A DNA stretch of 64,000 nt from Lysobacteraceae bacterium CU05-9 (GCA_007556525.1 SWJS01000003.1:187595-251594); one strand, 5' to 3'; shown: positions 17,411 to 26,922, counted from the stretch's first letter. The notes: generated by a model not told the origin, from the letters alone. Made by a program: numbers and translations.

Positions 17411-17471
17411 TTGGCAGACGAAGGGATTGAAAATCCCCGTGTCGGGGGTTCGATTCCCTCTCTGGCCACCA
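17411..17471 (+). pseudogene. tRNA-Phe 3' fragment (relic attachment site)
   Basis: From about 17423 this is the 3' half of a tRNA: anticodon loop TTGAAAA with GAA (17429-17431), variable loop GTGTC, a T-arm with 5-bp stem and TTCGATT loop, and an acceptor 3' strand TCTGGCC ending in encoded CCA. The matching 5' strand (GGCCAGA) is absent, so it cannot fold into a tRNA. Bases 17411-17422 look like part of a D-arm. Such fragments are normally left by elements that integrate into tRNA genes. Confidence 0.8.
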
Positions 17472-17477
17472 CGTTAA

Positions 17478-17502
17478 AGCCCTGATTTTTCAGGGTTTTT
17501 TT
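17478..17502 (+). terminator. Terminator after the tRNA-Phe fragment
   Basis: CCCTGA-TTTT-TCAGGG followed by seven T residues; presumably the original terminator that accompanied the tRNA-Phe 3' end. Confidence 0.8.
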
Positions 17503-17542
17503 CGTTTCTTCAGTGGTGAAATTCTGACCACGAAACGGTCTG

Positions 17543-17566
17543 GAATAAAATTCAGAATAAAATTAA
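17543..17566 (+). repeat. Tandem 12-bp repeat next to the tRNA-Phe relic
   Basis: GAATAAAATTCA is followed at once by GAATAAAATTAA. The motif resembles the ATATAAAATTCAA repeats near both current att sites and lies at a similar distance from the relic tRNA end, so it may be a leftover integrase arm site. Confidence 0.5.
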
Positions 17567-17569
17567 CTC

Positions 17570-17767
17570 GTGACAGACCCAGCACATCGAATCACCGAGC
17601 GCAACGGCATATCGCAAGACGGCCGAAAATGCATCATCCGGAAGTACGAGCGGTTCGAGATCCTGTCGTGGACGTTGCAGTTTCCGACCCATGCGGAGTT
17701 AGCTGAGTGGGTAGATGGCCACTTTGTGGGAAGGGTGACTGGGGTTGTGGTCCGGATCGTCGACTAA
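17570..17767 (+). CDS. Small hypothetical protein (uncertain)
   Basis: A 65-residue frame from GTG 17570 with a plausible composition (KCIIRKYERFEILSWTLQF, then ELAEWVDGHFVGRV), but no clear ribosome binding site. It overlaps the end of the convergent S-subunit gene by four bases. No family recognised; it may not be expressed. Confidence 0.35.
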   Translation: MTDPAHRITERNGISQDGRKCIIRKYERFEILSWTLQFPTHAELAEWVDGHFVGRVTGVVVRIVD

Positions 17768-18723
17768 GTTTGAATACCGGACATCACTTGTTCCAACGTG
17801 CCATTGACCCAGTTCGGAATTGACTCACTGGCTGGAATTAGGAGTGATCGTAGTGTTCGATTGGCCTGACGTCCGTAGCTGTACTTGTACTGGTTGGCTC
17901 GAATGCAGGTCGAGTAGTAAAGCAGCTCATCCAGCGTTAATTCGATTTTGGGGCGCAATACAAAAATATGGTAACCACTGTAGAACGGATCCATCTGTAA
18001 AAATGTTTCCAGAACGGAGCCTCCTGCCGCAACCGTGAGGGTCATGCCTGGAATTGGCTCAACGTCATATAGCGGCTGAACTCGGGCAGTAACGCCATTG
18101 TTTTTCGATGTTCGGGCAACGAAATTGACACCCTGATTTGACTTGGTCAATCTATTGAGTTCCAAGCTGTTGCCGTATTCGACCTCAAAGATGTCACTTA
18201 GCGGTACGGTGTGGACACTCTTATCACTGCCTGATACATCAGAGTGAAAGGTCCTATGTGTTACGCCCGTGTCGTGACTGACCTCGGTGTTCATCACCCA
18301 TTCTGGAGCGCGATCCGGAATCTTGATCGCTCCAAGCCTTCCTCCCTTTGGCTTGCGGCCATACGAAAATTTAGCCCTGTTCAGCGAGATCGCTTGAGCG
18401 TAGAAAATCTTCTCCGCGATAGACATCTCACTTTTGGGCCTCAGAATACTAATATCGCTATTCGCTGCGAAATCGGAACTTGATACATAGGCGTACGTGT
18501 GACTGCCCTCGCCGTTCGTTGATACAAACAGCGACCCGCTCGGATGGATGTGTTCAGCAGGTACTTCGGCACGCTCTACCCATCCGGCAATCGTTCGCTC
18601 CTGCGATTTTGCCGGCCTCAGATACGGAATGCGTCCAGTCGATTTTCTCTCGAAAACTCGGACTCGCTGGCTGGATACGCCGGCGATGGCGTCAAATTTC
18701 GTATCGAGTCTAACCGTCTTCAT
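17764..18723 (-). CDS. Specificity (B/S) subunit of a BcgI-like type IIB R-M system
   Basis: A 319-residue protein with two similar halves, each ending in the same kind of motif: KFSYGRKPKGGRLGAIKIP in the first and KYSYGRQANRTLRSLLIP in the second, each preceded by an ILRPK or VLRPK strand. This duplicated layout is typical of DNA specificity subunits with two target recognition domains. Start 18723 overlaps the end of the RM gene by 14 bases, as in BcgI A/B pairs, so both subunits are probably made together. The recognition sequence cannot be read from the protein. Confidence 0.82.
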   Translation of the reverse strand: MKTVRLDTKFDAIAGVSSQRVRVFERKSTGRIPYLRPAKSQERTIAGWVERAEVPAEHIHPSGSLFVSTNGEGSHTYAYVSSSDFAANSDISILRPKSEMSIAEKIFYAQAISLNRAKFSYGRKPKGGRLGAIKIPDRAPEWVMNTEVSHDTGVTHRTFHSDVSGSDKSVHTVPLSDIFEVEYGNSLELNRLTKSNQGVNFVARTSKNNGVTARVQPLYDVEPIPGMTLTVAAGGSVLETFLQMDPFYSGYHIFVLRPKIELTLDELLYYSTCIRANQYKYSYGRQANRTLRSLLIPASESIPNWVNGTLEQVMSGIQT

Positions 18724-20569
18724 CGATATCGCCACAGCCGCCATTGATTTCCAGCATCAAGTTATACAATGCGTACCGCTTGACGTCACGCTCAAAATCC
18801 GCACGGGTTATCTTGCTGTAATCCGTCTCAAGGTATGCTTCGCATAACCACTCGTCACCTGGGCCGACTGCTTGCTTCAAGCTAAATCCGGTCTCAACGG
18901 TTTGATTCACAAATGACGAAATCCATTTTTCTCGGATGCTCGACCAGCGATCCGCGCTGTCTTCCCTTCGCCTCTTGGACTTTACGAATCCGTCATCTCG
19001 CCAATACCCAAACCACGTCATTTTTCGCTCATCGTGCGGCACATGGGCACGAAAGACCAGCGCGCAGGTATTCGCCCCCTTATCATTAAAAAGTTGATTT
19101 GGGAGAGACATTGAGGCTTCAAGCGAATGGTGCCTCAGCAGCCGAGACTTCAATTCCAGTCCAGCTCCTTTGCTGTACATCGCGCAGCTCATCGGCACAA
19201 TGGCGATGGCGATGCCATTGGGCTCCAAGCATTCCAGGGCGTTCTCGATAAATTCCAGCTCATCAATGCCACTACCATCATTGAACGGCGGGTTCAGAAG
19301 GGCGACCGTCGGCTTGAAGGACTTAACGCGGGAAGTCGCCTTGAAGCAATCATCATGTAGGATGTTTGACTTGCCATCACCGTGAATGATCATGTTCGAG
19401 ACGGCGAGATTGTAAATGTGGGGCTGATACTCCACGCCGATGAGTTGGCTCTTTTTTATCGCCTCAATCTTTGCCTTGTCCCCATGCGCAAGCTGAGTCA
19501 TCTTTCCCATCGCCGCGACCAAGAAGCCGGCCGTTCCGCAGCAGTTGTCGAGCACAACACTGTTTTTGTTCAAACCTGATATTTCGCAGAACAATTGAGT
19601 GATATGCGTCGGCGTGAGCACAATGCCCAAACTGCCGTCGTCATTTGCATACCTTAGAAACTCGACATAACACCGGCTGATGATATCGTGGTATTCATTG
19701 TTCTTCACAAAGGAGTAAACGTTTTGTTCAATCTCCTGAACCAGCTCTTTGAAGTATCCGTCACGAATTAATGCCGGGCTTCTCTGGATAGACGCAAATT
19801 CATCCCTGAGACCGGAAAATTTCTCATCGGAATTGGGAGATGCGGCGTCCAAAATTCTCGATACGCGAGTGATCAACGTATCCATCAAGCTCGCGGAGTC
19901 TTCGTGATGCTTGTAAGTGCTTCTGAAGGTGTGATCCTCAAGTGCCAGCAGTATCCCGCTAAATAGGATAGCCCGCTGCTTCTCAGGGATGCGTTTGCCG
20001 TGAAGCTGTTTGTTCAGACCGCCAACGTAATCAAGCAAGGCACTGTAATCGACCCGGAAGCGGTGATTTCTTAGCTGTTCCAAATAGGAAGGAAACCCTT
20101 GAAGACCACAGTCCTTCAAAACTTCCTTATGCTCCTGCTCGCCCCTCAGCTTAACGAAATGAGAGACCTTTAACTCTTTGTCGTTTTGACCGCTCACTCC
20201 GATGTAGAGCACGTCTAGCTCTTTCGACAGATAGTCCGCGTACAGGCGCGCCCCGTCCACGGCGTAATCTGCGAACTGATTGAGATTTGCGCTCACGTGC
20301 TTTGCTGTGTCAGCCTTGCACTCGATCACGATAGCGACATCTTCCTGCTGGACACCACGAATGATGTAGTCTGGGTACCCAGCCCCGCGTCCTTTGCTCC
20401 TTTTGGTGGCCGAGGCCAGCAACTTCTGAATTTGTGGCTTCTCCGATTTCTTTGGCTCAACAAGCACAGAGTCATCATCGAAATAGCCTAAGCGTTGGAG
20501 ATTCCTGTATACGAGCTGTTCCGTCATTCCTTCGTTTCGTGCCCGTTTCGGAACCACTACTCTACTCAT
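18710..20569 (-). CDS. BcgI-like type IIB restriction-modification (A) subunit
   Basis: A 619-residue bifunctional enzyme. The N-terminal nuclease has a PD-(D/E)xK site: Pro66-Asp67, then Glu83-Cys-Lys85 in IECKAD. The central and C-terminal part is an N6-adenine methyltransferase with motif I LDNCCGTAGF (340-349) and catalytic NPPF (426-429). Nuclease and methyltransferase in one chain plus a separate S subunit is the BcgI type, which cuts on both sides of its site. It probably protects the lysogen against other phages. Confidence 0.85.
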   Translation of the reverse strand: MSRVVVPKRARNEGMTEQLVYRNLQRLGYFDDDSVLVEPKKSEKPQIQKLLASATKRSKGRGAGYPDYIIRGVQQEDVAIVIECKADTAKHVSANLNQFADYAVDGARLYADYLSKELDVLYIGVSGQNDKELKVSHFVKLRGEQEHKEVLKDCGLQGFPSYLEQLRNHRFRVDYSALLDYVGGLNKQLHGKRIPEKQRAILFSGILLALEDHTFRSTYKHHEDSASLMDTLITRVSRILDAASPNSDEKFSGLRDEFASIQRSPALIRDGYFKELVQEIEQNVYSFVKNNEYHDIISRCYVEFLRYANDDGSLGIVLTPTHITQLFCEISGLNKNSVVLDNCCGTAGFLVAAMGKMTQLAHGDKAKIEAIKKSQLIGVEYQPHIYNLAVSNMIIHGDGKSNILHDDCFKATSRVKSFKPTVALLNPPFNDGSGIDELEFIENALECLEPNGIAIAIVPMSCAMYSKGAGLELKSRLLRHHSLEASMSLPNQLFNDKGANTCALVFRAHVPHDERKMTWFGYWRDDGFVKSKRRREDSADRWSSIREKWISSFVNQTVETGFSLKQAVGPGDEWLCEAYLETDYSKITRADFERDVKRYALYNLMLEINGGCGDIDEDG

Positions 20570-20733
20570 GAGATCAATTCTTGAAAGATTATGTAATGTG
20601 TAGATTGTAAGTCATTGAAGCAGGACTTCGCCGTGGCCGACAAGGGATTGTAGACGTACGGAAAATCACGCTACACTTACCCTGTCACGCCGCGCCCACC
20701 CCTGCGGCTGACCATTGCCCCGGCTAGCCCCCT

Positions 20734-20874
20734 CTAGTGCGGGGCTTCTTCGTCGCCGTCGACCGTCAATAGATCCTCAATGAGCATGACAAACTCAGCG
20801 CATTCTGAATCGATCGAGTGAAGTGCCTTGCGGAGAATGGCAAGGAGCAAGCGGGCTTGGGTGAGATTGTCCAT
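20734..20874 (-). CDS. Small acidic protein (46 residues), uncertain
   Basis: An ATG-to-TAG frame with believable protein composition: a basic helix (ARLLLAILRKALHSI) then an acidic part (CAEFVMLIEDLLTVDGDEE). No good ribosome binding site is seen. It lies 164 bases upstream of the R-M gene on the same strand. The rest of 20570-20969 holds an A/T-rich stretch just before the R-M start that could carry its promoter, and a GC hairpin AGCCCC/GGGGCT at 20726-20746. Confidence 0.4.
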   Translation of the reverse strand: MDNLTQARLLLAILRKALHSIDSECAEFVMLIEDLLTVDGDEEAPH

Positions 20875-20969
20875 ACGTCGACTGTGACATGGAACGGTGT
20901 GGATGTCGTCAGGCTAGGGCTTGCCAAATGTCCTGCTCCGCCCTACATTGTCAAAAAACGGAGGGGTAT

Positions 20970-21218
20970 ATGGAAGAACGCGACGTATTTGCACAAGGCG
21001 ACAAGTTTCAGGCAAGGGTGTGGAAAAAGCTGAAGGCCATAACGCTCGACCAATGGATCAAGATTGCAGCGGTTGTGGGACTTTTCTATTTCGCCAATGC
21101 GGTGTATTACACTGGCGACAAGATTTCCATGGGTCTTTACGACGTTTCACTAATAGGCGAATCCATCGCGAAGCTTGCACCGCCCGCAGAGCCTGAGAAG
21201 CCTTACCGGGGTTTTTGA
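20970..21218 (+). CDS. Small single-pass membrane protein
   Basis: An 82-residue protein from ATG 20970 with a strong GGAGGGG site upstream. One membrane helix (WIKIAAVVGLFYFANAVYY) follows a charged N-terminus; the C-terminus is Pro-rich. It is convergent with the tail tip gene and sits in the accessory zone. No family recognised. Prophage membrane proteins in this position often alter the envelope or exclude other phages, but that is only a positional inference. Confidence 0.65.
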   Translation: MEERDVFAQGDKFQARVWKKLKAITLDQWIKIAAVVGLFYFANAVYYTGDKISMGLYDVSLIGESIAKLAPPAEPEKPYRGF

Positions 21219-21237
21219 CGATCCGCGGTGTTATTGG

Positions 21238-24200
21238 CTACTGTTCCGTCGATATCACACTCAAGCTTTGCTGATACGCACCATTGGGCAGCGTCACCGG
21301 GATATTTGAGGATGATGTGATGCGAGCGCGGTAATTGAACGTCCCAGCGCCCGCCTGATTGTCCGTGACCGTGATTGAACCGCCACAGCTTGCCCGGTGT
21401 TCAGTGATGTTGTCGCCGCTGATGAACGTTTTCGTATATTCACCGCTTGCTGTGAAACTTCCGATCTGCGTCCACGCGCCACCCGCATAGCTGCGCTCCA
21501 ACACGACATTTGCCGACATATTCAGTGTCGAACCGCTGGTATTGCCTGTTTGCGTTGTCGTTCCGCCTGCACCGAAACTTACGACTACGACTTTTGCATT
21601 TCCACCCGTGCCGAAATTGCCTGTTTCAACGCTCGCCGTTGCTGACTGTTGCGTGGATTGCGCCGCATTTTTTCGGGTGCCGGCAGAGAGCGAGCCGCCG
21701 AAGTATGCATTGCCCGTCGTGTCGAACCACACGCTCGCATTCGATTTGCTCGCATTCGCCGCGCCGACATTCGGACCGTAGTAGAAAATCATGTCTTGAT
21801 TTGCGCCGAAGGTGTGGCCAATGATGAGCTGTGCGGATCCTTTCCACATCCGTAAGTAGCCGTCGAGCCATTCCATTCCCAAACCGGTGGTTGAGGAGAT
21901 GACACGGAATACGGTGGAGAGAATAGAGAACGTTGATCGCTGCCCGTCATTTTCGGATACCACACCGGAGATGTTCCCGTTGACGTCGAGGAGCATTGTC
22001 CACTTTGCAAGCATCCTACCGAGTTTCCAGCTCAAGGATTGTTCGTTAACGATTGAGCCGTTCACACCACCAATGAACAAGTTCAACGCGTTTAGTTGGG
22101 ATACGTTGGCGGCGATTGTTCCACCTGTGTTGTAAGCGGGCATCGCGTCATTGATGCTGTTCAACTGCGCAAATTGCGCGTTTTTCCAGACGATGCTCGT
22201 TGCGCCCGCGCCGCCCTCGGCAACAATACGACCCCATAGCTTGCGCGTATTCGCAGGGACGGCGTATTTGTTTACGGCGCGACCCCATGTATCAAGAGCC
22301 AGTGGCGTTCCGCCTGAATCCCCCAATACATTACCGCCCGCATCCAATGCGATGATGTCAATTAGGAACGATCCCGCTGTCCGCGCCACCACCTGCCCAT
22401 CCACCGCGAACGCAAACACCGTCCCTGCCGCCTGATTGAACGGCAACACCCATTCAGTGTATCGGACAGCGGTGCTATTGATGCCGTCAATGCGGAAAAA
22501 CGTTCCCTGCGCGTTGGCGTCCACGTAGAACGATGGGACAAAGCCGCCGTTAATCCACCCCTGCACACCCAACTCGCCGCTAGGGTTTTGGATCGGATTG
22601 CTCTGCGTGTTTTTCAGCCCCTGAATATCAACCACCGCCTGATTGACGATTGATGCGTCTGCGACCGCGCCATTTCCTGCGGGCATACGCGCCACCACCG
22701 AATCAATGCGCCCCGCCTGAACGCCCAACGCATCGGCGGCTGCCGTTTCAGCCGTCACCACACGCGCTTCATTCGCAAGTTTATCGGTGCCCGTAGGCAT
22801 TCGCGCTTCAACAACACCCAAACGCTTCCCTGTTGCGCCTGTTGGCGAAACTTCGGCGGAAATTTGGGATAGAACATTCGCTTCAGTTGATAGCGTTCCA
22901 TTACCTGCGGGAAGCCTTGCGCCTACATTCGTCATAAACTGACCAACCGCGCTAGTTGGCGATACCGCTGCATCGGCTTTTTGAATTGCAAATGCTTCGC
23001 TTGCCAACTTGTCCGTTCCGACTGGAAGCCGCGCCTCAACCACTTGCACTCGGTCTGCCACCGCTTTCGTCGAATCAGCCGCCGCCTGTTCTACCGCGTC
23101 AACCCGCGCCTCGCTTGCAACCGCGCCAATGCCAATCGGCATTCGCGCACTAATCGAACTGACACGCTCAACCGTTGACCGCATTGAATCTGCGCCAGCA
23201 CCCTCGCCATACTTCCCAAGAGCAATCCATTCAACATCGACAAGACCGCCATTTGTTGACGTAAGATCGAAACGCAAGCGAGTGATTAAGCTGCTATTCC
23301 AGTCAGTATTCCCGGTTAAATCCCATTCAACGATGTGCCACCCGCCAGCCAGCGTCTCAACGACTTCACCTGCCGCTGCATACTCACCTACAAACCAGTG
23401 ATTAGGCGTGACCCAAAATATGAAAGGATCAATGATCGCACCGCCGCGAAACCTTAGCTTTGCTCGAACGACGTTCGCAGACGAACCGGAAACATCAAAT
23501 GCAGGCGTTTGAATGTTCGGATCTGTAGTTGTGGCGAATAGAACCAATGCGCCACCGTTTGACGTGGCGGGGAACTGTTCAAGCGAACCTCCTTCGACGG
23601 AAAATCCCTTACTGTTGCCATTGAATGACCAGCCGAACGTCTCACTGAATCCTTTTGCGACACGGTCAACTCGTGCAGTTACAGTATCTACCGACTGAGC
23701 AGTAGCTAACGCACCAGATCCAGTCGGCATCCTTGCAACAACACCGTCCAGCTTCGATCCGGTTGCACCAGTTGGAGAGACTTCGGCGGCGATTTTTTGC
23801 AGCACATTCGCCTCAGTCGATAACGTGCCATTGCCACTCGGAAGCCGAGCGTTTACGCTCGTCATAAACTGACCGACCGCCGACGTCGGAGAGACGACAG
23901 CGTTCGCTTGTTGCGTCGCGAATGCCTCGGTTGACAGTTGACCGTTTCCACTCGGCATACGAGCGATCACACCGTCAATTTTTTGACCAGTCGCGCCAGC
24001 CGGACTTACCTCTGCCGAAATCTGAGTCAGAACATTCGCCTCGGTTGAGAGCGTTCCGTTGCCTGACGGTAAACGCGCACCGACGGTCTGCATAAATTGA
24101 CCAACTGCGCTAGTTGGCGATACTTGGGCTTGTGCGGTTTGAAGCGACCATGCCTCGGTTGCGAGTTGTCCGGTTCCGCTTGGGATACGAGCAATGACGC

Positions 24201-26922
24201 CTTGCGTTTGAGATCCATAGGCATTCACCCACGAGGACGCCGTTGACGACATTGAAACCGCCGCGGCGACCGCCTCGCCAACCGACGAATAGTTGCCGAT
24301 ATTTTCCCAATAAGTTGTATTGCTAGTCGGAGTGCCAGCGGGAACATTCACCTTTGCGCGATAAAGGGTTCCGTTGTCACAAACGGAATCGCCTTTCGGA
24401 TACGCCTTGTCATTCGCCCAATCGTCGGCGGTTCCGACAACGTCATTGATCTGCGCTTGAAGTGCATTCGCACGAGCCTCAGTCGTGTAGAGCGTGGAAG
24501 CCGATTGCGCCGCTGACTGAATTGCCGCGTCGCGAGCTGCATTTGCCTTAGCCTGAGCATCTTCCTTAGCCGCGTTCGACGCCGCCAGAATTTCTTGAGC
24601 GCGGGCATTTGACTCTGCAATAATCGCCGCTTCTCGATCGCGAACCTCCTGCAACGAATGATTCATTGCAGCGGCGGCATCCTCGAGCGCTTGCGAAGCG
24701 TCTGATTGTGCATCGACCACTGCGATCGGTGGCGTGTCATTCTCCGGAATGGATCCGCGGACGGGCAACAAAGGTGGAGATGGTTGCGCGGCCGCGGAGA
24801 CTGCCTGGATACGCCACTCGACATCACCTGGGGGAGCTCCGTAGATGTCGTATGAGCTGCCGACGATGTTTTCGATGCGAACCCAATTACCGCCATTGAA
24901 GCGGTATTCGATGATGTACTTCGCGGCGCCGGGCACGGGATCCCATGACAGCGTGACGACGGTTTGCGATGATCCGTGTTCAACGATGACGCGAGATGAC
25001 GTCGAAAGACCTTCAGGCGCTGCCGGCACATATTTTGAAAATGTTGGCAGCGGATCGAGGTCGCGGCCGTAGTCGATGGCGGCGTATTTTGACGGCTCGT
25101 GTTTGACCGCGGAGATCTCGAATTTCATGCCGCCGGTCGCCTTGGAATCATCCTTTGGCGTGATCGACATGACGCGGTATTGTTGCGCAACCAGAGTGGC
25201 ACGCTCGAGCTGCCAGACGGCCTCCGCAAGAGGCGCGGCATCGAACGGCACGGATACGCTAAGGGAGCGGCCAGAGACGGCGTCGATGGTGCGCTTTTGG
25301 GGTTTGCCAGATGGCAAGATGCAGGTGAGGATATCGCCGGCGACAGGTGCCTGCGGCGGCATACGGTCGATGGTGATGACGGTATCGGTCGCAGAGGCGA
25401 TACGGCCACCCATGCGCTGACCCATGCGCTTCGGATCCGAGATCTCGATGATCGAGCCCGGCACGCACTTGAGCTTATCGAGACCGACGGTGAAGGACAC
25501 CGCATCATCGAGCATCAAGTCATTGAGCAGCTGCGCACGTGCCTTGCGAATTGCTTGCCCGCGCGACGTGCAACCGAATGCCTGAATCTCGATTTGGTTC
25601 AAGCCATGCTTGGCGATGTCAGCCGCGTCTTCAACGTATTCGACTTTTTGGCGGGACATATCCGCCTGATCATTCCACGCCACCAACACGGCATTGTGGC
25701 GAGCGGTACGGGATGTGCCGGTGTATTGGAAGCCTTCAGGCGAGACGTTTGCGCGGGTGTATACGTAGTCGACGGGCGCGGGTTTATCCTGGGAAATGCG
25801 GACGCCGCCGGCACCCCAAAACAGCATCGAATTGAAGGATCCGAACATGTCCGACAAAACACGATACGCCTCAGCGCGATCCTGCAGCAGGATGTTCATC
25901 GTGAATCGCGGCTCGAGACCACCGAAGCCATCTGGCACCATTTCATCGCAGTAACGTGCGATTTCGTAGAAGGTCCACTTGTCCTGTTCGATGACCGACG
26001 GATCCACACGCTTACCGAGACCGTAGCGACGATGCGTCACGAGATCGAACGCACACCATGCCGGGTTATTCGTGTAGGCGAGGGTGAACGTACCGTCCCA
26101 GATTCCCGTGTAGGTACGAGCGACGGCATTGTAATTCGACGGCACACGCACAATGCGGCCGATCCAATCGAACGCACGCTGCGGAACGCTTTGGAACTGC
26201 GAGCCGTCAATCTGCGTGACGACATACGCGGTGCCAGGATAGGTGAGCTTGGCTTCGATGATTTCGGTGAAGCCGTTGACCGCCATTTTGTCGGTGACCA
26301 ATTGCGACGTCGAATCAGGCGTGATGCGGCGAACTCGAAGCAACCAACCGATCGTTGCCGCGGGGAGACCGATGCGATGCGATCGCTCGAATTGCGATGA
26401 TGCTTTTTCGTTGACGAGACTGCGGAAAACTTCGACAAAAGGACCGCCATCAACGGCGAGGTCGACCGCGTATTCAACGATCGTGGCGGTCGTATCCTGA
26501 TTATCCTGGATCTTCTTCAAACCACCTGGCCAACCGAGGCGCACACGCACGGAATCGAGCGTGGTGTTGGAGATGTTGCGAGTCCAAGGCTGTGTGGTTT
26601 TGACTTCAACGCCAACAGCAATTTCGTTTTCGGCCGCGGTCAAGCCTTCGACGTAATCCTGATCGAGCTCGCCTAAGCGAACGTCGACTAAAACGTTTTT
26701 GAAGTTGCGCGAGGCGTCGGCATTTTCAATCGGCGTGTCATCGCAAAAATACGACTTCAATCCATCCGCGAAGCCGACACATGGACCTTCAGAGATGATG
26801 TCCATGAAACGCGCAAAACTGATCGTCTGAATCGAGTCAGCCGCTTCGATGGGTGTACGCGACTTGGCGCCACCACCGGAGCCTGCGAGATGTTTTTTGC
26901 GCATTTGAAGCGACTTGCCCAT
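21238..26922 (-). CDS. J: Tail tip/host specificity protein J
   Basis: A 1894-residue protein, the lambda gpJ equivalent forming the tail tip and contacting the host receptor. The N-terminal third is the conserved tip attachment region (FARFMDIISEGP, RGQAIRKARAQLL); a fibronectin-III-like domain follows (VVTLSWDPVPGAAKYIIEYR), then an Ala-rich coiled coil. The centre has 10 copies of an AR(M/L)P-x-G-x-G motif in two blocks separated by a beta-rich, carbohydrate-binding-like domain. The C-terminus has a DUF1983-like stalk and a beta-rich end. It is the last gene of the late region, four genes after the tape measure gene. Confidence 0.9.
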   Translation of the reverse strand: MGKSLQMRKKHLAGSGGGAKSRTPIEAADSIQTISFARFMDIISEGPCVGFADGLKSYFCDDTPIENADASRNFKNVLVDVRLGELDQDYVEGLTAAENEIAVGVEVKTTQPWTRNISNTTLDSVRVRLGWPGGLKKIQDNQDTTATIVEYAVDLAVDGGPFVEVFRSLVNEKASSQFERSHRIGLPAATIGWLLRVRRITPDSTSQLVTDKMAVNGFTEIIEAKLTYPGTAYVVTQIDGSQFQSVPQRAFDWIGRIVRVPSNYNAVARTYTGIWDGTFTLAYTNNPAWCAFDLVTHRRYGLGKRVDPSVIEQDKWTFYEIARYCDEMVPDGFGGLEPRFTMNILLQDRAEAYRVLSDMFGSFNSMLFWGAGGVRISQDKPAPVDYVYTRANVSPEGFQYTGTSRTARHNAVLVAWNDQADMSRQKVEYVEDAADIAKHGLNQIEIQAFGCTSRGQAIRKARAQLLNDLMLDDAVSFTVGLDKLKCVPGSIIEISDPKRMGQRMGGRIASATDTVITIDRMPPQAPVAGDILTCILPSGKPQKRTIDAVSGRSLSVSVPFDAAPLAEAVWQLERATLVAQQYRVMSITPKDDSKATGGMKFEISAVKHEPSKYAAIDYGRDLDPLPTFSKYVPAAPEGLSTSSRVIVEHGSSQTVVTLSWDPVPGAAKYIIEYRFNGGNWVRIENIVGSSYDIYGAPPGDVEWRIQAVSAAAQPSPPLLPVRGSIPENDTPPIAVVDAQSDASQALEDAAAAMNHSLQEVRDREAAIIAESNARAQEILAASNAAKEDAQAKANAARDAAIQSAAQSASTLYTTEARANALQAQINDVVGTADDWANDKAYPKGDSVCDNGTLYRAKVNVPAGTPTSNTTYWENIGNYSSVGEAVAAAVSMSSTASSWVNAYGSQTQGVIARIPSGTGQLATEAWSLQTAQAQVSPTSAVGQFMQTVGARLPSGNGTLSTEANVLTQISAEVSPAGATGQKIDGVIARMPSGNGQLSTEAFATQQANAVVSPTSAVGQFMTSVNARLPSGNGTLSTEANVLQKIAAEVSPTGATGSKLDGVVARMPTGSGALATAQSVDTVTARVDRVAKGFSETFGWSFNGNSKGFSVEGGSLEQFPATSNGGALVLFATTTDPNIQTPAFDVSGSSANVVRAKLRFRGGAIIDPFIFWVTPNHWFVGEYAAAGEVVETLAGGWHIVEWDLTGNTDWNSSLITRLRFDLTSTNGGLVDVEWIALGKYGEGAGADSMRSTVERVSSISARMPIGIGAVASEARVDAVEQAAADSTKAVADRVQVVEARLPVGTDKLASEAFAIQKADAAVSPTSAVGQFMTNVGARLPAGNGTLSTEANVLSQISAEVSPTGATGKRLGVVEARMPTGTDKLANEARVVTAETAAADALGVQAGRIDSVVARMPAGNGAVADASIVNQAVVDIQGLKNTQSNPIQNPSGELGVQGWINGGFVPSFYVDANAQGTFFRIDGINSTAVRYTEWVLPFNQAAGTVFAFAVDGQVVARTAGSFLIDIIALDAGGNVLGDSGGTPLALDTWGRAVNKYAVPANTRKLWGRIVAEGGAGATSIVWKNAQFAQLNSINDAMPAYNTGGTIAANVSQLNALNLFIGGVNGSIVNEQSLSWKLGRMLAKWTMLLDVNGNISGVVSENDGQRSTFSILSTVFRVISSTTGLGMEWLDGYLRMWKGSAQLIIGHTFGANQDMIFYYGPNVGAANASKSNASVWFDTTGNAYFGGSLSAGTRKNAAQSTQQSATASVETGNFGTGGNAKVVVVSFGAGGTTTQTGNTSGSTLNMSANVVLERSYAGGAWTQIGSFTASGEYTKTFISGDNITEHRASCGGSITVTDNQAGAGTFNYRARITSSSNIPVTLPNGAYQQSLSVISTEQ
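22690..24190 (-). repeat. In-frame 38-residue repeats inside J
   Basis: Two alternating 114-bp units encode ARLPSGNGTLSTEANVL... and ARMPSGNGQLSTEAFA..., each ending in a VSP-x-x-A-x-G motif. Block one spans about 23690-24190 and block two about 22690-23170, on either side of an inserted domain. Confidence 0.8.

Noticed and set aside
17411..17471. Functional tRNA-Phe gene
   Set aside because: The acceptor 5' strand and D-arm are missing, so no cloverleaf can form.
25099..26400. A 433-codon open frame on the plus strand opposite J
   Set aside because: It is antisense to the well-supported tail tip gene, has no ribosome binding site or recognisable domain, and its composition is that of a mirror of the J codons.
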